Made by a program: the position numbers and the translations under genes. Positions 61,301 through 64,000 of a stretch of DNA of 64,000 nucleotides are shown in pieces; the first letter of the stretch is position 1, and the number at the start of each line of letters is the position of its first letter. The notes beneath the pieces were generated by a model, which saw nothing but the letters and a program-made list of their open reading frames with translations, searched no databases and was not told the DNA's origin. The DNA is from Nocardioides sp. W7 (lineage in GTDB: Bacteria > Actinomycetota > Actinomycetes > Propionibacteriales > Nocardioidaceae): assembly GCF_022919075.1 (NCBI RefSeq), contig NZ_CP095078.1, forward strand, positions 3,658,001-3,722,000, read 5' to 3'.

Positions 61301-63982
61301 GGCGCGCCCGGTGACGGCCCGATCGGCGTCGGGAACGACAACATCATGGACGCCGACCTCGTGCTCGGCACGGTCCACCCCGACCAGCTGGTCGGCAGCA
61401 GTGCCGCCGAGGAGCTCCGTGGCGGCGCCGGCGACGACGCCCTCTCGGGCGGCGGCGGCGACGACCTGCTGCTGGGCGCCGGCGGGGACGACGAGCTGGT
61501 CGGTGGTGGCGGGACCGACCGCCTCGAGGGTGGCCCGGGCACCGAGCAGCTCCGCGGCGGCACGGGCAACGACGTACTCCTCGGCGAGGCCGACGACGAC
61601 GACCTCGACGGTGAGGACGGCAACGACGCCATCGACGGCGGGCTCGGCGACGACCGGGTGCGCGGCGGCGGGGGCGCCGACGACCTGAGCGGCGGCGACG
61701 ACTTCGACTGGGTCGACTACTCCGACCGGACCGAGCGGCTGACGGTCAGCAAGGACAACCAGCCCAACGACGGCGCGACCTCCGAGCGGGACAACCTGCG
61801 CCGCAACGTCGAGCGGTACGTCGGGGGCTCGGGCACCGACGACGTGACCGGGTTCGCGGGCGACGAGGCGGCCGGGCTCAGTGGCGACGAGGTCTTCGAG
61901 GGCAACGACGGCATCGACTACCTCTCCGGCATCGGCGGTGCGGACCGCTTCGACGGCGGCCCCGGGGCCGATCAGCTCTACGACCGCGACGACGGCCACC
62001 GCTTCGACGCGGGCGACACGCACGCGGACACCTTCGTCGGCGGAGACGGTGACGACTGGGCCTACGGCAACGGAGGCACCGACGTCTTCGAGATGGGTGC
62101 GGGCAGGGACGAGGTCCGCGGCGGCCCGGACGCCGACACGTTCCGGATGGGCGACGGCGACGACATGGTCTACGCCGGCGACGGCCCCGACCTGGTCCAC
62201 GGCGAGGGCGGCGACGACACGCTCCGTGGCGAGGACGGCGACGACGTCCTGCACGCCGACGAGTCGACGGACGGCAACACCACGATCTACGGCGGCAACG
62301 GGGCCGACACGATCTACAACGCCACCAACGGCCATGGCGGCCACGTCACCACCGGCGTCGGCAGCAGCGGCGAGACCGACAACAGCACGAACGTCGTGTT
62401 CGGCTACGACGGAACGCCCGGCCGCACCAGCTTCTACAACGGCGCGCTCGGCACGGACGTCTTCCACCTCGGTGGCAGCGACGACAACGTCTCCGCCGGG
62501 CCCGGGGCCGACGTGGTCGAGACCGGCGACGGCCGCAACGTCGTCACCGGCGGCGAGGGCAATGACACCGTCACCGGTGGAGCCGGCCGGGACAGCATCC
62601 ACGGCGACGGGGGCGACGACACGATCGCCGGCGCCGGCGCCGACGACGGGGTGTACGGCGACGAGGGCAACGACCGTCTCGACGGCGGGCCCGGCGACGA
62701 CGCGGTCTGGGGGTACCTCGGCAACGACGTGCTCGTCGGCGGGGACAACGCCGACGACCTCCAGGGCAACGAGGGCGACGACACGGTCAGCTACTCCGAC
62801 CGGACGACGCCGATCACCATCCGCGAGGACGGGATGTGGACGGAGGGCGGCATCGAGGATGTCAGCGTCGACCCGGGCAGTCCGGACGAACGCGACCGGA
62901 TCGCCCACGACGTGGAGCGCTACGTCGGTGGTGCCGGCGCGGACCGGATCACGCTGCGGCACCACAACCGACTGGACCCGGTGGTGCTGGCCGGCGGGCC
63001 CGGCGACGACGTGCTGACGGTGAACGACATCGCGGTCCGCGCCACCTTCGTGGGCGGGCCGGGTGCGGACACCATGACCGGCAACGAGGCGGCGGACGTG
63101 TTCGACCAGGGCGCGGCACCCGACGGCGCCGACGTCCTGATCGGCCGCGGAGGTGCCGACGTCGCCGACTACCGGAGTCGGCCGGCCGGCTCGGTCCGGG
63201 TGACCTTCGACGGCGTCGCCGACGACGGCGCCCCGGGCGAGCAGGACAACGTGCAAGCGGACGTCGAGTCGGCGCCCGGCAGCGGCGAGCCGGACCCCGA
63301 GCAGGTGGAGGTCACCCTGGCGCTCGCCCCGGTCCGGGTCACCGAAGGAGCAGGATCCACGCGTCCGCTCGCCCGGTTCACGGTCACCACCTCGGCGGCT
63401 CCCGCCACGCCGCTGACCGTGCCGTGGACGGTCGCCGGGGTCACGGCCACGGCCGGCGCGGACTTCGCACCCGGCGGCGGCACGGTCACGGTCCCCGCGG
63501 GCGCGACGAGCGCGAGCTTCGACGTACCCGTGCTGGGCGACGCGCTCGACGAACCCGACGAGACGGCTCACGTCACGGTCGGGGCGGCGCCGGGAAGCAC
63601 CGCGAGCGCGGCGCTGACGATCGTCGACGACGACCCCGCGCCGCGGGTGACGGTCCGCTCCGCATCGGTCGCCGAGGGCAGGAAGGGCACCCGGAAGCTG
63701 ACCTTCCAGGTCGTCCTCTCGGCCGCCTCGGCCCAGCCGGTGTCGGTGCGGGTCGCGACCGCCAACGGCACCGCGAAGGCCGGGTCGGACTACCTCGCCC
63801 GGGCCCAGGTCGTCGCCTTCGCGCCGGGGCAGACGGTGCGCACCTTCGTCGTCAGCGTCCGGGGCGACCGGAAGAAGGAGAGGAACGAGAGCCTCAAGGT
63901 GGTCACCTCCACCCCGGTGAACGTCACGCTCGGCTCCCCCGCCCGCGGGACGATCCGCAACGACGACAGGAAGAAGCGCTGA
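55376..63982 (+). CDS. Giant secreted calcium-binding RTX/Calx-beta protein
   Basis: The 2868-residue product starts with a signal-like segment (hydrophobic about 15-37, ending ATAAG). Residues about 60-1780 have no domain I recognise but contain recurrent helical segments every 280-340 residues, and two EF-hand-type loops at 271-282 (DPNGDGVIDLQE) and 574-585. Residues about 1796-2600 are RTX nonapeptides (GGxGxDxxx) broken by YSD spacer modules. Residues about 2640-2868 are two Calx-beta domains. There is no LPxTG or lipobox. GAAGG precedes the ATG by 7 nt. A type-I secretion system is not nearby, as usual in monoderms, so Sec export with folding by extracellular calcium is the likely route. 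Confidence 0.88.
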   Translation: MSLLPRSVPSQPILRIVLLLVGAVALVGGAAWTATAAGLGTDDDARVSTAAPAAAEPAQDVKLTGEGLVAWLDAISALEGLDQVAENAPFGAKEFFEQQTGMDFVPFLREKIEAAVGSGIDLSELDTKLDDIDGDGDPASDFDEIEGVTVDLDVDLTPKDAAGAFDVKITVKASAAQDSPLAMSLDGLKINGRNAADSLKLDLASTLRLDPSATKKIVIVADQAAIGTVRLGVDGSYAGTTNPLAFQVGILGVRATGKVKADVGVQVTLKDPNGDGVIDLQELAAPATLFDASCVSTGATVDLTVTAELAGITGKAGRITLADNTLCNGLGAPDVELGDLAQFRSLTLADVVNGLAQVTQALKSAQAAGDVPLPFVQEPLRDLVSVNERLVKFFVDNGFTDADNPMATITVDTKESAAVKSLQDLVPRLAAALGISPETLAVRYDAGRVLLSVKTAADPEPSSGTVNLSKTLSSVGVTEITGEATASIDPAYTVDLGVGFDLAAGKTLDQRFYLTNGAGGQVATIDADVTADLDIEAVAAVLGLRLTDADPEGAVPLLQRKDTGKPMFSLALTDPDKNGRTTLAELSAAAALPVRATVNATVPSTRLTAEANAVGIPLGSGSITIAWPSVPDTTDSGALKVSADQAFLDTALPFAFDPEDPRALISQVLTVTRETITRMRAAVADGDVTTTTPLPLVGRSVADLDPVLVKIQTAVDRLIQANELLTLPGLQAELDQVLAKELGHLGEEVPEIVTLAYEPRTATTPATVVVKLDLGACSTDRAEGREGCTVTGAPVDVPFNLDLGSGSRVGGVAGVGTEGTVKVGYDARANLTFGVQLPNVAAGPTPTSLPTPSGAPRLFVQDDAALDLGLGARVDGVLAAGLGPVQVSLGRTGDGEPKARAAVAARFKIAAPAPTKKRLVVGSPEFTTWLGTLLPKAGEVSVHETDDALKATCPGVSSAVDACATLPVYADSTSLGAVTFTAPDLLTPSGWDIDSTEVEENLKNEAIQFSLLVDGVRTLTQQIGDGLRSLPTGTRIPLLGTDVTAGADVLKTFDTEVLARVETLADQVATVATAGQVEEKALAALSQLPGGATPKVTLTCRQEDGSPVKKCADGDPVRRLQSLQVDVLVTTSTTKGSTAFDLGFPGFRLASKQKLTASAGLDVRLGFGVDRDLGFYVPTGGSEPEVALRAGVKLPATVNGDIAFIPVKITDKQNDVDDVSVTAGLDLRTSRPDGRLPLADLGRAQLSPGLKAEANLLLGLETQKASGALSAMPTFTADLDLGTTLTWNGTSPTPSFSGERFRFRNVTLDAGSLFTDVLKPVADTLHDYTAPLEKPIDAIRKPIPAVAEAARMAGKEAPTWYDAFKAADRAANGGQSKGLELIDRVITLIDLVRAFDDPSVPAGVISLGSFDVIPEKARTPVPLSEADSLIGSTSATSTDVIGSLQFSGADELSKAQSEGGFSFPAFDEPASLFGMLLGKDVTLAYFDAGKLEVKRGFQFSYPLGPARLYIGGGAGVEGHFAAGFDTYGLRKAFELLTDNDESNDGAWDLTAGLLQGLYLDDFDRSGKDVPEIRFSAYLSAGAAIGIPGIEAGAEGGVEGAIEFNLKADPSGKLRYTGIAEQLKINKNPLCFFDATATVDAYVKAYVDTFFGKATYPIVNKRIYHQANLFTFCKTKQEGENQLATVDRNGVLVFKSLSTPDDLTITQLSAQKLELSARGLVETYDGVTSIVADLKGGDDVLDVRQATDTLPGLPVTACGGSGSDRILVAAGTATVYGDDGGTCVAAVDPRSDDITTGSGDDQVDGGAESDTIDSGPGNDELAGGEGDDALRGGLGDDKINGGDGNDLTDYSDHVEDVTVDLAETSGQAGEQDKATSIEQVVGGAGDDTVTIPAGESLQVDGGSGDDQVTGTTGTAVVMGGDGADRFVGGTGSAQFMGGGGDDVFVDGPGSQTFLGMEGRDTVDYSATDAPVRVDLDGAPGDGPIGVGNDNIMDADLVLGTVHPDQLVGSSAAEELRGGAGDDALSGGGGDDLLLGAGGDDELVGGGGTDRLEGGPGTEQLRGGTGNDVLLGEADDDDLDGEDGNDAIDGGLGDDRVRGGGGADDLSGGDDFDWVDYSDRTERLTVSKDNQPNDGATSERDNLRRNVERYVGGSGTDDVTGFAGDEAAGLSGDEVFEGNDGIDYLSGIGGADRFDGGPGADQLYDRDDGHRFDAGDTHADTFVGGDGDDWAYGNGGTDVFEMGAGRDEVRGGPDADTFRMGDGDDMVYAGDGPDLVHGEGGDDTLRGEDGDDVLHADESTDGNTTIYGGNGADTIYNATNGHGGHVTTGVGSSGETDNSTNVVFGYDGTPGRTSFYNGALGTDVFHLGGSDDNVSAGPGADVVETGDGRNVVTGGEGNDTVTGGAGRDSIHGDGGDDTIAGAGADDGVYGDEGNDRLDGGPGDDAVWGYLGNDVLVGGDNADDLQGNEGDDTVSYSDRTTPITIREDGMWTEGGIEDVSVDPGSPDERDRIAHDVERYVGGAGADRITLRHHNRLDPVVLAGGPGDDVLTVNDIAVRATFVGGPGADTMTGNEAADVFDQGAAPDGADVLIGRGGADVADYRSRPAGSVRVTFDGVADDGAPGEQDNVQADVESAPGSGEPDPEQVEVTLALAPVRVTEGAGSTRPLARFTVTTSAAPATPLTVPWTVAGVTATAGADFAPGGGTVTVPAGATSASFDVPVLGDALDEPDETAHVTVGAAPGSTASAALTIVDDDPAPRVTVRSASVAEGRKGTRKLTFQVVLSAASAQPVSVRVATANGTAKAGSDYLARAQVVAFAPGQTVRTFVVSVRGDRKKERNESLKVVTSTPVNVTLGSPARGTIRNDDRKKR

Positions 63983-64000
63983 GTCGGCAGAAGTTGCCCG
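63981..64000. terminator. Start of a likely terminator hairpin (truncated by window edge)
   Basis: GAGTCGGCAGAAGTTGCCCG starts in the stop codon of the giant gene and carries the same GAGTCGGC bases as the arms at 459 and 18026. The right arm is outside the window. Confidence 0.35.

Noticed and set aside
60766..63290. Tandem repeats that might be read as a CRISPR array or satellite
   Set aside because: The repeats are 27 bp (nine codons), in frame, and encode GGxGxDxxx with varied codons. They are RTX protein repeats.
58691..63571. Very long open frame on the reverse strand opposite the giant RTX gene
   Set aside because: It is the antisense of repetitive high-GC coding DNA. The protein is low in complexity and unlike any family, while the forward frame has clear RTX and Calx-beta domains.
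1..64000. tRNA, rRNA, riboswitch and phage attachment sites
   Set aside because: I looked for tRNA-like cloverleaf ends, rRNA stretches, conserved riboswitch cores and integrase genes and saw none. A covariance-model search would be decisive.

Overview
The window is high-GC actinobacterial chromosome, most like Nocardioides or another member of the Nocardioidaceae. The evidence is an InhA-type FabI/FabG pair, a DUF222/13E12 HNH protein, DUF3099, an acVLRF1-type peptidyl-tRNA hydrolase, a cyanophycin locus, and at least 16 genes whose -10 hexamer (TANNNT) lies 6-9 nt upstream of the start codon, the signature of leaderless mRNAs. No rRNA, tRNA, CRISPR array, phage or complete insertion sequence was seen.

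Layout. 1-6007: end of a PEBP gene, a two-component flavin monooxygenase operon (reverse), a SpoIIE-type phosphatase, a PAS histidine kinase and a secreted protein. 6034-17993: a catabolic island. A reverse operon (APC permease, choline/ethanolamine-kinase-like protein, DAO-GcvT oxidoreductase) diverges from a forward operon (FadR-type regulator, glutamine-synthetase-like ligase, aldehyde dehydrogenase, SDR, class I amidotransferase, GDPD, alpha/beta hydrolase). I read it as a gamma-glutamylation route for an amine or amino alcohol. 18077-25216: nitroreductase, TauE exporter, SPFH/NfeD pair, ABC ATPase and serB. 25356-32278: cyanophycin locus with cphB-cphA-cupin forward, sixA-DUF1990 reverse, and an unusual CphA-like Mur ligase that lacks ATP-grasp. 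32306-44892: housekeeping genes (fabI, fabG, dodecin, moaA, SURF1, ABC exporter, enoyl-CoA hydratase, a MerR-type promoter driving SDR plus a QueA-like protein, ABC-F, zinc metallopeptidase). 44936-48038: response regulator, a 29-codon peptide gene overlapping an atypical cytochrome P450, and a histidine kinase. 48040-50460: a decaying accessory stretch with two disrupted genes and a long inverted repeat. 50462-55242: quinone-oxidoreductase-like gene divergent from a TetR gene, HNH protein, kinase-like protein and acVLRF1. 55376-63982: one gene for a 2868-residue secreted RTX/Calx-beta protein.

The most promising leads are the P450 plus short aromatic peptide (possible P450-modified RiPP), the extended cyanophycin locus, the modular N-terminus of the giant RTX protein, and a diverged second copy of the serB 3' end beyond the serB stem-loop. 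Short dispersed repeats have entered reading frames at three places (13254, 15634, 52775), and strong palindromes sit between several convergent gene pairs.
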